Assembly (NCBI GenBank): GCA_963971225.1
Contig: OZ020269.1
Coordinates: forward strand, 6,262,001 to 6,326,000
Direction of reading: 5' to 3'
DNA length: 64,000 nt
Source of the DNA: Melieria omissa
Lineage: Eukaryota > Arthropoda > Insecta > Diptera > Ulidiidae
A program made the position numbers and the translations under genes. A model generated the notes under the pieces. It did no database searches, had not been told where the DNA came from, and saw only the letters and a list, made by a program, of their open reading frames with translations. Below, one piece after another: positions 24,301 to 36,617 of the stretch (position 1 is the stretch's first letter; every line of letters starts with the position of its first letter).

Positions 24301-27300
24301 CTGAACATATTTGGTGACTACAATGGTTATACATTATTCTTCGGATACAAGCATCTTTAAGGCTGCATAATGCCTGAATTTAACTTATAACGTTAGTAAT
24401 AACTATAGTTAAGAGGTACAAAGTTATCGTGTTTGATTTTGCAGCAAAGACGCGCCCGATTTTGTTTTCATCTAATTTGAAAACTACATAACAAACAATT
24501 TTTTTAATTTTACTTAAGCAGTTCTCCTATTTACGATTTTAACCGATCAAACCGTCACCGACAATATTTGGATATCATACGATAGAAAAGATGGAAGGAT
24601 AAAAATCGGATCAAACGCTGCCCGTACTTGCTCGAAAGTTGTTTTGAAAATTGAAAATTCGTGTGAAAGAAAACAACTATTATATATTTCTGACAGTTGC
24701 TGTTCACATACAGTGATATGCTTTCGCCGATATGTTCAGAATATCTTACAAAAGTCATACCGTATGCTGCACTTCTGAAATATGCTATCGAACGCCTCCA
24801 AATGCAATTTCATGCAAATTCAAAATAATGCCAAAATGAATTTCCTTAATGAATTAAGTACAAATTGGAGTTGTTGCTTTCTTAGAACATTGAAAATAAT
24901 TTTCGCTCAATGATCAGCGTCCGCGACCCATATATGGCATTCTGGCAAACATACACGTCATACATGTCTGGTCACTTGTCCACACATGCACACATACAAT
25001 ACGCATATCTCAGATGCGGGCACACAATTCTTTATGAATTCTTCAATTATGGGACGGCCCCGAACATGCACTGGCTGGCGTGCATACCAGCCAAAATGGC
25101 AAGTGATGAAACGACGCGCATTAATCATAAGTTTGGGATTTTGGATTGCTTTTAGTGCAAGATCGATCGATCGCTGTGCGCCGGCGTCGGCGTCGACGTC
25201 GTTATAATTTAAATAATCGAAATGCTAAGAAGCCTTTATGTACGGCCAGTCCGTTGACTCGTCGCATCTCACCAATTTTTACAAAATCATTTTGCAAAGT
25301 ACAAAGAACAACGGCAACAATTGAAAGAAACAATTGCGTCCAAATAAAAGGAAGCAGCGACTTTGATTCATTTGATGGGTTGTTCGAAATGCGAAATACA
25401 CTGAAGAAGAAGAAACGGAAGGGGGGGCGGCTAGTAGACACTTGAAATGTGGTTCGCTGCGCTTTTGTTTGGTTTGGTTGGTTTCAATTTGGGGCTTGTT
25501 ATCGTTTTGCTTGACAGTCAGCTGTTGTTGTTGTTGTTGTTGTTAGTTTGGTTTACATCGGCATTTGAATGGATGATTGGCGGGATAGATGTGCAAATGG
25601 CTGAGTGGATAAGTGTTGGGCTGACTGGCTGGCTGAGCAGCGAGTCGAGTGGCACGGGCAGCGCGAGTGCAATTGCAGCGACCGCAACGACCAGACACCA
25701 CAGACAGATGGGCACAGGCAAATTGTTTTATTAGCACAAGTGCTCGCACTTATGCAATTCGCACGCGTACAAGCAATTGCCAACTGCCAATTACATTGAC
25801 CCAAATAGTCGGGAAAATGAAATCACTCGCCACTCAATCAATCTATGAATGCCTCGGTGCGCTTTGTGCTACACAACACATAGACCATTCACTGACTGCA
25901 GATGTGCAATGTCCGTCCGTGTGCTAACCTAAGTACGATTGTCTATTGTTTCAGCCGTGCACTGGGGGAACACCTCGGCAACGACTGATTTTTTCATGTG
26001 ATCAATACGACTTAAACTTGGCAATCGTCTGCAGACAGTTTTAGCTCCAACAGTATCGACACGCACTGCTAAATTTACACGCGCTGGGTTTTTTGCTGTT
26101 GAGAGGGTTTGAATTAAATACTTTGCATGATTAACGGCTGCGGAAGAGCTCAGCAAAGGAACACGTGGAAAGGTTTGCATCTGCGCTAAAAAAAAAAATA
26201 TGCTTCCTTAAGCGGATTGTGTGCGGTAAAGCGCATGAAAAAACCATATTTGTTTATTTATTTCAGAACTTTTAATTGCTCCTATTATGCTAAATTAAAT
26301 TAAAAAAAAAAACAAATATATAGAAGGCGAAAAATTCGATTCGAAACATTCGATTAAACACCGAAGTCGCAGTTATCGAGATGTTAGCGCTATAATTCGA
26401 AATTTACGATTTCTTACTTTTTTATGGTCCACATACCCTGCGCAACGTTATTTACGCAACGAACTCATTCGGATTTGTTAGCTTCCAGCGCCACTATTTT
26501 TGGCACTTTGATGGACTTATTGAAGTATTGAATCATAACTTAATCGTTCATACAAAAAAACACATAAACATGTACAAACATAAATGTATTTTTGTTCATG
26601 TCGGCAATAGTAGTAAATCCCAAAAGATAATAAACGAAAGGCGCCAACGAAAACTTGCAAATCATGCAAAACGCCGCACAAGTAAAAGGTGGCCAAGTTG
26701 CCTACAAGAAAAAACTTAAGCCGGAATAAACTCAAAGAAACAATGAAATCGACCTACACGATCCACCGACAACGCGCAATCGTACCAGTGAATGAACAGA
26801 AATCACAAAGTGAAAGATTTCAATAGCGCGGGGCAAATGAATAAACACAACAGAAACACCGCAAGTGGCGGCTGATTGTGCATCTGGCTGCGTCGCGCCA
26901 TACGTACTTCGCGCCCAGACACAGATGCACTCGCGCAACACAACCACACAACCACATAAAGTGCCAAACAATAGCCGCAACCGTATTCGAACACTCGCCG
27001 TATTTATTTGTCAAAATATTTACATGTGTACGACTTGAGGTAACAACCGACGACAATGACAGCGACGCCAATGACGATGACGACGAAAACAGAAACAAAG
27101 GCAACCGTGTGCAGCGGCGGCAGCGACTGCTCAACAGCGACATTAGCGCTCGAGGAATGACTGTGTCGTGCCTGTAACAGATCATGAGGTGAAAGAAAAT
27201 AAATACGTGCGTACAAAAGGGTGGCGTAAAAATATCCAATGATAAAGAAATCGCCACAAAAACAAAAACACGGATGTTCAACACTTTGGTTCTATGCGCC

Positions 27301-28236
27301 GCGCTACAGTTTCTACCCCACCCGGTGCCATGACTAAACGATGGTAAAATGCATCTGAATGAATGTCATTTCTTAACACAGTTTTAGTCTTTATTTAAAA
27401 ACTAAATTGGTTGGCTTTGAAAAAGCATCAATAAGTACCTACAAATACGACGAATCTGTTATTTCAATCAATAATTTTTCGAGATTATTTCAACCACACA
27501 CATTGTGGAACGACTCAGTCTATAATTCATAAATACCAGTTTGGAATTACACGTGCATTGAAATGGCAAAAAAAAACAGTTAAACCTCGCACTCATCCCT
27601 GCTAAACAGATGCATACATATGTAAGTTTATAGGAGTAGCAGCACTAGCCAGAACTTCAATGAAGCGGAATGGTAAAATATATTTAAGGCAAATATATTA
27701 GAAAGATAAATAGTACGATTATTAATTTTTTTAAGTCACAATTATGTAAAAACATTTAGTATAAGAATTACAATTAGGATCTAGTGCCGTCTCGTGGTCG
27801 AAATTTCCAGTTTCCAGATAAATATCTGACTAGACTAGACTTGTGGGGTTCTAACACCTAAGCACCTCTGAGCTACGTTCCTGGTATATATGTATCTAGA
27901 TATATATATATGTATATGTGCGTGTAAAACAAGTCTCATTAATGTATCGTTTCAAAAGCTTTGCGTGCCAACGCCAACCGCCCATGTAAACAAGTCAGAG
28001 GTTTCAATTTCACTTTGTCTATTTTTAGTTCGGAATTGTAACTCAAGTACAATTAATTAGAGTGTTGGCATATTTAGTACTAAAAATAAGTACACACGCG
28101 CATGTTAATTAACCCTTGTACAGTCACTATGAGATGCGAGAAATATTGAATAAATTATCCAAATCAAGTAGCGCAGCTTGAGCATTCACAAGGCACTTCT
28201 CCATGTTCAATTGAACGTGTTATTGATAAATATATA
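21312..28236. other. Gene-poor interval
   Basis: AT-rich DNA with simple repeats (AT tract about 21476-21502; CA tracts near 21638-21655 and 22967-22996; GTTGTT tract near 25521-25545; TA tract near 27900). GC-richer patches at about 21930-22500, 25040-25800 and 26730-27180 are possible regulatory sequence. No coding region supported. Confidence 0.4.
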
Positions 28237-28814
28237 CAGTTTGTCAACAAAATGTTTGCAAACTTAAAAAATGTAGACACATTATTTTGAAAAGCTTATA
28301 AATATAACAGAAATTTCAATATTTTGAAATTTTTTTAAATATAGATTATTAGTAAAGTCTATTTGATACGCGCAAACAGTGTAAAAAATCAACAAAGGAA
28401 AGAAGCTATATTTAAAAAAAATTCGTCTTCTTTCAAAACTAAGATTGCATAGAAAATTTGGCGCCGTACAGTTCCGAACAGTTTCATGAGATACATCAGT
28501 TCCGCATTCTATTTTTGTATATCCAAAGCCATTTCCCTTATTGAAATACGGGGGTTTTCACGAGCTTTTCGGATAATTTTTCTTTCTTCTCTGTCAGACA
28601 GTTTTCTGGGTTGTCCAGGAGATACTTTCAAATCAATTCGCCCTTCAATACGCGAATCAAATAGACATTACTTTGATATTATATGAGAGTGAAATATTCA
28701 ATTGATCGATATTTTTCAAATAATTTCAAAATATTGCAATTTCTGTTATATTATAAGCTTTTCAAAGTAATTTTCTACCTTCTTTAAATTTGCAAACATT
28801 TACTTGACGAACTG
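28237..28814 (-). mobile_element. 578-bp Tc1-like deletion derivative with N-terminal transposase remnant
   Basis: Long (~100 bp) inverted repeats start CAGTTTGTCAACAAAATGTT on the left and CAGTTCGTCAAGTAAATGTT on the right (read inward), flanked by TA on both sides (28235-28236, 28815-28816). The minus strand between them encodes the Tc1-type N-terminal DNA-binding region, e.g. RKLSDREERKIIRKARENPR then ISIREMALDIQ. The catalytic domain is missing, so the element is non-autonomous. Confidence 0.8.
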
Positions 28815-31308
28815 TATGTTATGTTAGATTTAATGGACTGACTCATCGACAATATGTAGACTAGTTAAGTTTCTAACGAATACCAGGTAAGGATCTAGTG
28901 GAGGCACGTCATTGTTAATCAGTATGAATGCCGTAGACAAGCCTTACCTAAGACTACAACCCCTTTAGCTAATGCATGAAAACTATTACTAATTTTCGAT
29001 AAAATAATCTTTAGTGGATTCTTTAACCAAAAATAAAACAAAAAAAATAGAGTCGGATGATGCTTGTGTGCGGGTCCTCTCTTAAAAGAGTTTAGTAAAG
29101 TATACTTATAGCAATTTTTGAAAAAAAAAATAACCAATGTACAATGTACTAAGCCGATCTGTGCTGCTGCAAGCAAGTCTTTCTATATACACAGACCTAA
29201 ATGTAAACTAAACGAATTTGGCAATTTCTGGACACAACATTAACACCTGAACAAATGCTTGAACACTTACTGCGGTCCTAGCAGCGAAATTGACATTCTG
29301 CAATGATCAAAAGCTTCACTTTCTCTTCATCATCAATGTTCACCCACTATTTAAATTTATATTCAGCAGCATTTTTCAGTTATTTATTTTAATTAAAGTA
29401 TTTTTAGCTATTGCAATTAACAAAAAATAATAATGGGCTTACACCGTCGATGGTTTGGCCCAAGCGCGCCATGTGCCGGCAAGTAATAATTTGTGCAAAC
29501 GAATAACAACATTGGCGTGTAAACTTGTCATGTCGAATGTAGGTATAAGCTATGCTTTTCAAGAAACTCAATAACGATTCCTTAAACCGGATCTACAACT
29601 TGAAACTTTTCGAATATTTCTGTGAGTAGGTATGCTTGGTACCGCTTTCGCTTGTCTACTTTGCTCGCCGCTAATAACAGTAAATGGCTGCGTCTTTCTT
29701 TTTTGGAGCGGGAATTCCAGAAAGTTATGCCAGCTACAACTTTTGTGTCTATAAAAGTGTTGCGCTTTTATTTAAAGGTACCCTTCGCGTTACATACATA
29801 CATACGTATTTGTAGGTAGATACTTTGTAAATTTCGAAATGACGAGGCGATTTTTGGTTAAAACAAGAGATCCTAAATAAATAAAATTAATCAATAAGCG
29901 AAATGAATTCCCAGTCGTAGATAAGAGATAGGAACGCAAAGTTTGCCATGTGATTACATGGTAATTTTGATAGTAGCGCTGTGGATTTTTCGTGGACGAT
30001 TCAATACACGATAAGAACTAAATCGAAATCAAATCAACTAATCGCCACGTGCCACATGCCCTCACTTCTGTGGTTCATTATGTGCCAATATGTAAAAATC
30101 CCGCACCTAGTTTTAAGTTTAAACTTTAAACAATTATCTCAAAAATGCAATGAAGAGAGATATCGAGTCTTGATATACAAAGAACACTGTGACACAACAC
30201 ATTATAACTCTTTTGTGCTATTCAAGTCAGTGTCCTAAGTTGTAATAGTTTTTGTTTTATTATTTGCCAATTCTGTCAGCAACTACATGTCGCAAAGTGG
30301 TTCAAGTCTCCATTGTAAACTATCCATAAATTGTATTTATTTCACATTCAGACTTTTTCCGTTTTCCGATAAGCATTTATGTATATGGAAAATAATATTG
30401 ACTTAATGCAGCATAGTTGTGTGTTATCCATACACGCGTCAATTTAAGAAAAATGCCCAATCGCAAAGCAGACGGTGAAAATATTCAAATTAAGAACAAG
30501 TTGCCGCCGTATGGCGAGCTGTTTCGTCACTATCGACGGCTACCGGTTTTAGTCGTTACGCTTCATTATGCCATCGTTTTAGTATACCCGTCAATATTGT
30601 GCGACTATCTGCATGTGTATATATCTATGTGAATACATACATACATACAAACATATTCACTGCGCTCCATCGTACTTTGCCATCATCAAATGCTGTACCG
30701 CTGCTTAGGCCGCTTCATCTGAGGCCACCAATTTTGCCACAGACATTTTCGTCTTTGGATGCAAACAACAGAACGTCGTAAACCTAAGCTGGCAGCATTT
30801 TGAAAATGTCATTTCCCATTGAGTTTTGCAAACAACTTAAAAATTGCTCATATGTTAATAAGATCGAATTTGATTGTTGATGTTTTCCAAAAATCAACAT
30901 TTCTTTCAACATTTCACTCACATTTGACGGTGCGACGTTAAAAAGTGTCCAGAATTTATTACTATCTGCTGTTTTTATGACTTTCAACTGATTTAGCAAA
31001 TATATTTTGTTTGTCGCCATAGATGTTAAACTAAAATTTATAATTCGCGTGGCTCTTGTATTAGGTGAATTTAATTAAATTAATAGTTTCTTAATGATAT
31101 ATGGATTTGAATATAAATTGATGAAGGGTGACATTCGAATTGAGTATAGTGTCAGATAAATAACACAGAACTGGAACTATCAAAGGTTGGCTATTGAATC
31201 GTAATTAAAAATTCATAATGAGTGCAAGTCGACATGTATCCCTTTAAATCCCAATACGCACAATTGTGCGAATGCTTCAATACGGAAGGTATGCAATACC
31301 ACATTTAA
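28815..31308. other. Gene-poor interval
   Basis: Unique AT-rich DNA with short (ACAT)n tracts near 29795 and 30638. Apart from the hypothetical ORF at 30784-31020, nothing is recognised. Confidence 0.4.
30784..31020 (-). CDS. Hypothetical 78-aa ORF
   Basis: A single-exon ATG-to-stop reading frame on the minus strand of normal amino-acid composition (starts MATNKIYLLNQL, ends NDIFKMLPA), standing in an otherwise stop-rich AT-rich region. No domain is recognised. About 1 kb away, on the far side of a MITE, a second open minus-strand stretch (32260-32037) looks similar in style, so both may be relics of one old mobile-element gene. Could also be chance. Confidence 0.25.
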   Translation of the reverse strand: MATNKIYLLNQLKVIKTADSNKFWTLFNVAPSNVSEMLKEMLIFGKHQQSNSILLTYEQFLSCLQNSMGNDIFKMLPA

Positions 31309-32029
31309 GGGGGTCTTCTACCTTGTTGGTTCAAAAAAATCGATTTTATTTTTTTTGCAGTTTTGTGGCCTAGAAGGTACTAGAAATATAATATTCAAAG
31401 GGTATAACCGAAATCTTATTATTTCGGGGTTTTTAGAGTCATCGAATATAGCTCCGCATGCTGTTATCGCAGCGCTCATCGCCACATTAAATGCAATTTC
31501 CCAAAAGTTGTGTTTTTGCAACTGGTTGGCAAGATATCTCGAGAACTAATTGATCAATTAACTAAAGTGATATATCAAAATTTGCGGAAAACATGTGGCT
31601 ATCGTTTGACACGAGCTTTTTAGATTTTTTTCATTTTAACGATTTTTACAGCTATTCTTGACCTTGAAAACGTAGACATTTTTGTTTGTTTGTTGCCTGT
31701 TTCGTGAAATTTTGGAATTTTTCAAAAACCTCGTGTCAAACGATAGCCAAAGTCATAAAGAAACTAAATCATTTTGGTTTTTTTGTTTCAGACGACTTTC
31801 ATGGGCTGAATCGTGACAACCGTTTTAGTATAAATTTTTCGTAAGGGACATTTCAAGGTAAAATCACGGTCAAACTAGAGACAGTAAAATTTCAGAAAAA
31901 TTAATGTTGGAAGTATAGAAATAAACGAATTCAATGCAAAAAACCGAACCTTGATTGCATTATTGGTTCCCCTACAATCTATTGTCAAAAAACAGTATCA
32001 AAAACGAGGCCACAAGGTAGAAGACCCCC
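31309..32029. mobile_element. 721-bp piggyBac-like MITE with TTAA target duplication
   Basis: Ends GGGGGTCTTCTACCTTGTTG and (read inward) GGGGGTCTTCTACCTTGTGG are flanked by TTAA on each side (31305-31308, 32030-32033), the target site of piggyBac transposons. The interior holds a second inverted pair, GGCTATCGTTTGACACGAG near 31600 and its complement near 31735. No transposase is seen. Confidence 0.75.
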
Positions 32030-32033
32030 TTAA

Positions 32034-34165
32034 ATATTAGAGAGCACTCACAAAACTAACCCAATTATTCTCATATTTATAAGAAACATTATGATTTTCA
32101 ATCATAACAGCAATCATCATGGCGAAAAATCTGTCATCAAACTGAAGCTTATTTTTGGAAGGGTTATTGAAATTGAGATTGCCATACAAACATATATCTT
32201 TGGCTACATCTGATGAACTGAATAACAAATCCCTATGTGAATCGAGATGTTGGGAAATTAAGGTTAATGCAACTGGCTGGTTTGGGTGTAAATACTGCGT
32301 GGGACGTGGGGAAACACTTGACGGGCGTTTTTACTGTTGTACTGTGAAATCGACTGGCACCCAAAAGGTATTTCAAAACATCGCTGAGAACGCTTGAGGA
32401 AGCTGAATTGATGCAAGAACTATTTTTGTTTTGCCTTATCTCGGCCAATCAGAATCATCACACCTTAGTTTGCCACACTGAATCAGGAAAAAATGCATTT
32501 ATATATTTAATAATCTAGGCAATGTTTTGCGTTCACTGTCATCGGCTCAACCGAACCTATCCCACCACAACTTAACCTAAGGCATTAAAACTGCACCTCA
32601 CCGCACCGAAAATGCCGCCATTTCATTATATTTCACAATTAGTGTAGAGGAAAACGTCGCAGCGTCTTTCTATGCGTCACCAGCCGGTCGAGAACTCAAT
32701 AATTGATGTGGAAAAGTTTGTGTCGATGGCCGCGCAAACAATGGACCATTCCGAAATATTCAAGCATTTCATTGTGAGTGTTTATTATCGTTGATTATTT
32801 TCTTCCGACAAAGCACAAGTCCCAGCTCGTAGCTTGGGATATGCCCGTAAGTGCTGTTCGTACAATAAGTAATAAAATATCACAGTTCATGGAGCGATAG
32901 CACGTTGGCAAATTTGTGTGCGTGTGCATGTTTACTTAGTGCCCTATAAATTATGGTATTTCATTCAAAAATTTGTTTTTGTTACAATAAACTGCAAATC
33001 AGTTCATACTATTGTGTTACGCGCGCGCGCATTCACACTCTCTCACACACACAAGCGCGCACAAAACGCTACGTGCGAGCACACTTAAGCACGATAAGTA
33101 CGCTAACGGTCGCAGACTTCTCGTCACCGCTGGAATTGCAGATTTAATCCACACACTGACAGCGACGCCGCGCGGCCCTACAACGGCACACACGCACTCA
33201 CTTCAGCGACGCTATTTTCGAGCACTTTTCATAATTTTTCGAAATTGTTTTCTGTGTTATTGTTTGTTGATTTTGATTTTTCTTTATCGCGGATGGATTT
33301 CAAGCGAACATGAAACATTGCTCGCCAGAATGATTGTTTATTTTAAACGCAACAGCGAAAATGCTAAGAAAACATACGCACTGAACGGAATCGATTTGAG
33401 CCATATCCACCAACAATTATTTCCAAAGAGTTGTCTGTCGTACAACATATCGATAAGCCTGCTGACGTGCACGAGGACACTGTGTAGGATGAGGCGACTT
33501 GGCCTTTAAACGAAACGCTCTGGTGGGACGACAGCTGTAAGATCTATTAAAGCGTCTGACACCCAACAATAAGTTGTTTGCTGTTCAATTAAATTGTTAA
33601 TCTTGTTAATATTATTTTGAAATGCCATCAATATATTTGAACTGTGCAGATTTAAAATGTAGGTCGATTCGAGTCGGTGAGCTTTTTCACGGAGTTTTTT
33701 CAAACATTGATGCTTGCAAGAAACGAAACATTTATTTGAGAACCGAAAAATAGTAAAAATGGTTAGTAAATTACATATCGAAAAATCATACCACCTGGGT
33801 AGTGAAGAAGAAGAACATAACAAAACGATGTAGTAGATTGGGTGCCGAAATTCAGTTTCTTCCTTTTTCTCGACTAATTTTGGTCGTTTCAAACTCCTAA
33901 AAAGTGAGAGTAGACAAAAAGTAAGAGTGTTCTAGAGCTTTTTATTCCGTAAAATCATTTAAAAGAAATGTCAAAACATATTTCCAAAAACTAAGAAAAG
34001 AATTGCAGCTTTTCTAGCTCTTGGTTCGCGTTGTAGCTGGACTCTCCCACAGGGTATAGGGAAGTTTGTTCAGCAGATCAGTCTAATGTGCCGGTAGTGT
34101 ATACAAAACTATAACTGTCAAGAGCCCAAATTTGCAATATGCATATTTACACCCAGGCATACATA
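32034..34165. other. Gene-poor interval
   Basis: A possible degenerate coding relic on the minus strand (about 32260-32037) ends at the piggyBac-like MITE insertion. A CG/CA-rich simple tract is at 33020-33060. Otherwise unique sequence without recognised genes. Confidence 0.35.
33506..33892 (-). CDS. Doubtful 128-codon open frame, minus strand
   Basis: An open frame without an ATG start that contains a plausible intron (CAGGTG donor region near 33800, TTGCAAG acceptor near 33718). The downstream half is Lys/Leu/Asn-rich and ends VVPPERFV. No family recognised, no signal peptide. Listed only because it is among the longer frames in this gene-poor interval. Confidence 0.15.
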   Translation of the reverse strand: MKRPKLVEKKEETEFRHPIYYIVLLCSSSSLPRWYDFSICNLLTIFTIFRFSNKCFVSCKHQCLKKLREKAHRLESTYILNLHSSNILMAFQNNINKINNLIEQQTTYCWVSDALIDLTAVVPPERFV

Positions 34166-34585
34166 CAGTTGCGGTCAAAATAATAGTAGTACGCGTACAA
34201 CGAAAAGAAAATGAAGAAAAAATAATCTGCTTTTTTTACAAATATTTATTTTGTATTTTTTTTAACAAGTTATATGTGTTAACAATGCAATCATAAAAGA
34301 AAACTTAAGAATTAAACTCAGTTTGGTTTGATTTAAATTAAATGCGTCAAAAGCTCCAAAATATGGACGGTCAAAAAAATAGTAGTTCGCTTTACTTTCA
34401 TAAAAATTAAGCAACAATTGTGTTTCATTTTAAAAGATTTTGTGGTTAAATAGTAATAACGAAATGTTTCTTCAAATTAGTATTTAGTTGCGTGACTGTT
34501 GTTTGGCTATTACTGCAGCACAGAGCCGATGCATTGAAATAACCAAATTTTCATATCTTTCTCTAGGGGCGTGGTCTACTGCTTT

Positions 34586-34864
34586 TCAAAGTTGATTATT
34601 ATTTAAAAGATTATTGTGAGCAACTGCTCTCTTCACGTCACACCACAAATTTTTAATTATATTGAAGTCTGGTGATTGTGCGAGCCATTCCATAATCCTA
34701 ATCCTGCTCTTGCGAAGCCCCTTTCGTGCGACCTTGCTTGTATGCTTTCGGTTATAATCCTGTTGGAAGATCCAAAGCATTGGCGTTTTTTCACGGACAT
34801 ACGGTGGCACGATTTCCCGCAAGATTCGTACACATACACATCGATCCATCGTTTTCTTGATCAA
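34586..34864 (-). pseudogene. Tc1-like transposase C-terminal fragment, left arm
   Basis: 92-codon fragment of a Tc1/mariner-type transposase covering the second catalytic Asp (QQDYN) and the region of the third acidic residue, which is Lys here. It ends LLNNNQL just before the left terminal repeat. It lacks the DNA-binding domain and first Asp, so it is inactive. Confidence 0.85.
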
Positions 34865-35105
34865 ATAAATAGCGCCACCTTCATAAAACGTAAGACATGC
34901 TCAATAAATAAATGCATGTCTTACGTTTTATGGAGGTGGCGCTATTTATTTGACATACGGTGGCACGATTTCCCGCAAGATTCGTACACATACACATCGA
35001 TCCATCGTTTTCTTGATCAAATAAATAGCGCCACCTCCATAAAACGTAAGACATGCTGAATAAATAAATGGATGTACTACGTTTTATGGAGGTGGCGCTA
35101 TTTAT

Positions 35106-35384
35106 TTGATCAAGAAAACGATGGATCGATGTGTATGTGTACGAATCTTGCGGGAAATCGTGCCACCGTATGTCCGTGAAAAAACGCCAATGATTTGGAT
35201 CTTCCAACAGGATTATAACCGACAGCATACAAGAAAGGTCGCACGAAAGGGGCTTCGCAAGAGCAGGATTAGGGTTATGGAATGGCTCGCACAATCACCA
35301 GACTTCAATATAATTAAAAATTTGTGGTGTGACGTGAAGAGAGCAGTTGCTCACAATAATCTTTTAAATAATAATCAACTTTGA
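35106..35384 (+). pseudogene. Tc1-like transposase C-terminal fragment, right arm
   Basis: Mirror copy of the left-arm fragment, differing at only a few residues (for example Met-Ile versus Met-Leu after the TP, and Gln versus Lys before HT). It shares the Lys substitution at the catalytic Glu position, so that change predates formation of the palindrome or was copied with it. Confidence 0.85.
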
Positions 35385-35815
35385 AAAGCAGTAGACCACG
35401 CCCCTAGAGAAAGATATGAAAATTTGGTTATTTCAATGCATCGGCTCTGTGCTGCAGTAATAGCCAAACAACAGTCACGCAACTAAATACTAATTTGAAG
35501 AAACATTTCGTTATTACTATTTAACCACAAAATCTTTTAAAATGAAACACAATTGTTGCTTAATTTTTATGAAAGTAAAGCGAACTACTATTTTTTTGAC
35601 CGTCCATATTTTGGAGCTTTTGACGCATTTAATTTAAATCAACCCAAACTGAGTTTAATTCTTAAGTTTTCTTTTATGATTGCATTGTTAACACATATAA
35701 CTTGTTAAAAAAAATACAAAATAAATATTTGTAAAAAAAGCAGATTATTTTTTCCTAATTTTCTTTTCGTTGTATGCGTACTACTATTATTTTGACCGCA
35801 GCTGTACATACATAC

Positions 35816-36617
35816 TAGGGATTGCAATCCCGGACCACTTTTACAATCCCGTGATTTCCGGGACTGAAAATCACCATCCCGGGATCCTGGGATTTTTTTT
35901 CGGGATTGAATATATTACTTTAAGGAACTAGTTCAGACTTTTTTTCAATCAAATAAATTACAACTATGTATTAAATACAATTCTGTGTACTTAATCTAAA
36001 ACTAAGAACAAAATATATAATAATTAGGACAAATAACTTAAAAACGCATTTAATTGCCTAATTACCTGTTTAAACTGCTGAAAAGGCATAATTCAAGTTC
36101 CGCTGTAGTTTCTCAAATGCAGATGGTTTTATATTAGCTGTTTCTTTCTTAACCCTCTTATTTACACCATTTTCCATGTGTATTGTGAATGTGACAAGTC
36201 AAATTATAGTAAAGAAGAGTTAAACTTGCATGTTTTTAGAAAATTCTGGTTGTTTACTTTTTTGAATGGATTCATTTTTGGCTTGTTTGCACTTCTGATT
36301 TTGGTTACTGGCAAGTTTTGTACTGGAAAAGTACCAAAACAGAACTAGTTTGTACAAATTTGTAAAAAGTAGTTATACACAAACAGAGCTATTGTTGCAT
36401 TCACACTTATTCAAACGTCACAGGCAATTGGCAATTCATTTTTTGTGGTAAATAAGAAGGTTGCATTTTTCGAAATCAACGTGACAAAAGCAAAAAGTGA
36501 GCTTTTTTTTGTTTCGATCCCGGGATCAGATTTTGTCAATCCCGTGGATTTTTCGGGACTGAAATTGTCCGGGATCCCGGGATTCCGGGATTCGCGATCC
36601 CGGGATTGCAATACCTA
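35816..36617. mobile_element. 802-bp hAT-like non-autonomous element
   Basis: Terminal repeats TAGGGATTGCAATCCCGG and (read inward) TAGGTATTGCAATCCCGG are flanked by an 8-bp ATACATAC duplication (35808-35815, 36618-36625). The subterminal regions are packed with CCCGGGAT and its variants, as in many hAT elements. The duplication lies in an (ATAC)n context, so part of it may be pre-existing repeat. No clear transposase. Confidence 0.7.

Larger units (their letters stand above)
34166..35804. mobile_element. 1.6-kb palindromic Tc1-like element (two 3' halves head to head)
   Basis: Outer ends are CAGTTGCGGTCAAAATAATA and (read inward) CAGCTGCGGTCAAAATAATA, flanked by TA (34164-34165, 35805-35806). 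Each ~700-bp arm is a near-identical inverted copy and each encodes the same 92-residue C-terminal fragment of a Tc1/mariner transposase (minus 34864-34586; plus 35106-35384), containing FQQDYNR and SPDFNIIKNLW. The usual Glu of the DD34E triad (NPIENLW in Tc1) is Lys in both arms, and the N-terminal half is absent. The centre (34862-35110) has two nested hairpins and an extra direct copy of about 105 bp (34798-34902 repeated at 34953-35057). Non-autonomous. Confidence 0.9.

Noticed and set aside
26820..27284. 154-codon minus-strand frame rich in Ser, Cys and Val
   Set aside because: Composition follows a CGA/CAA-rich patch; no start context, domain or splice sites.
33012..33509. 165-codon plus-strand frame with a hydrophobic segment
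   Set aside because: Begins in a CA/CG simple repeat, has no recognisable family and no supporting signals.
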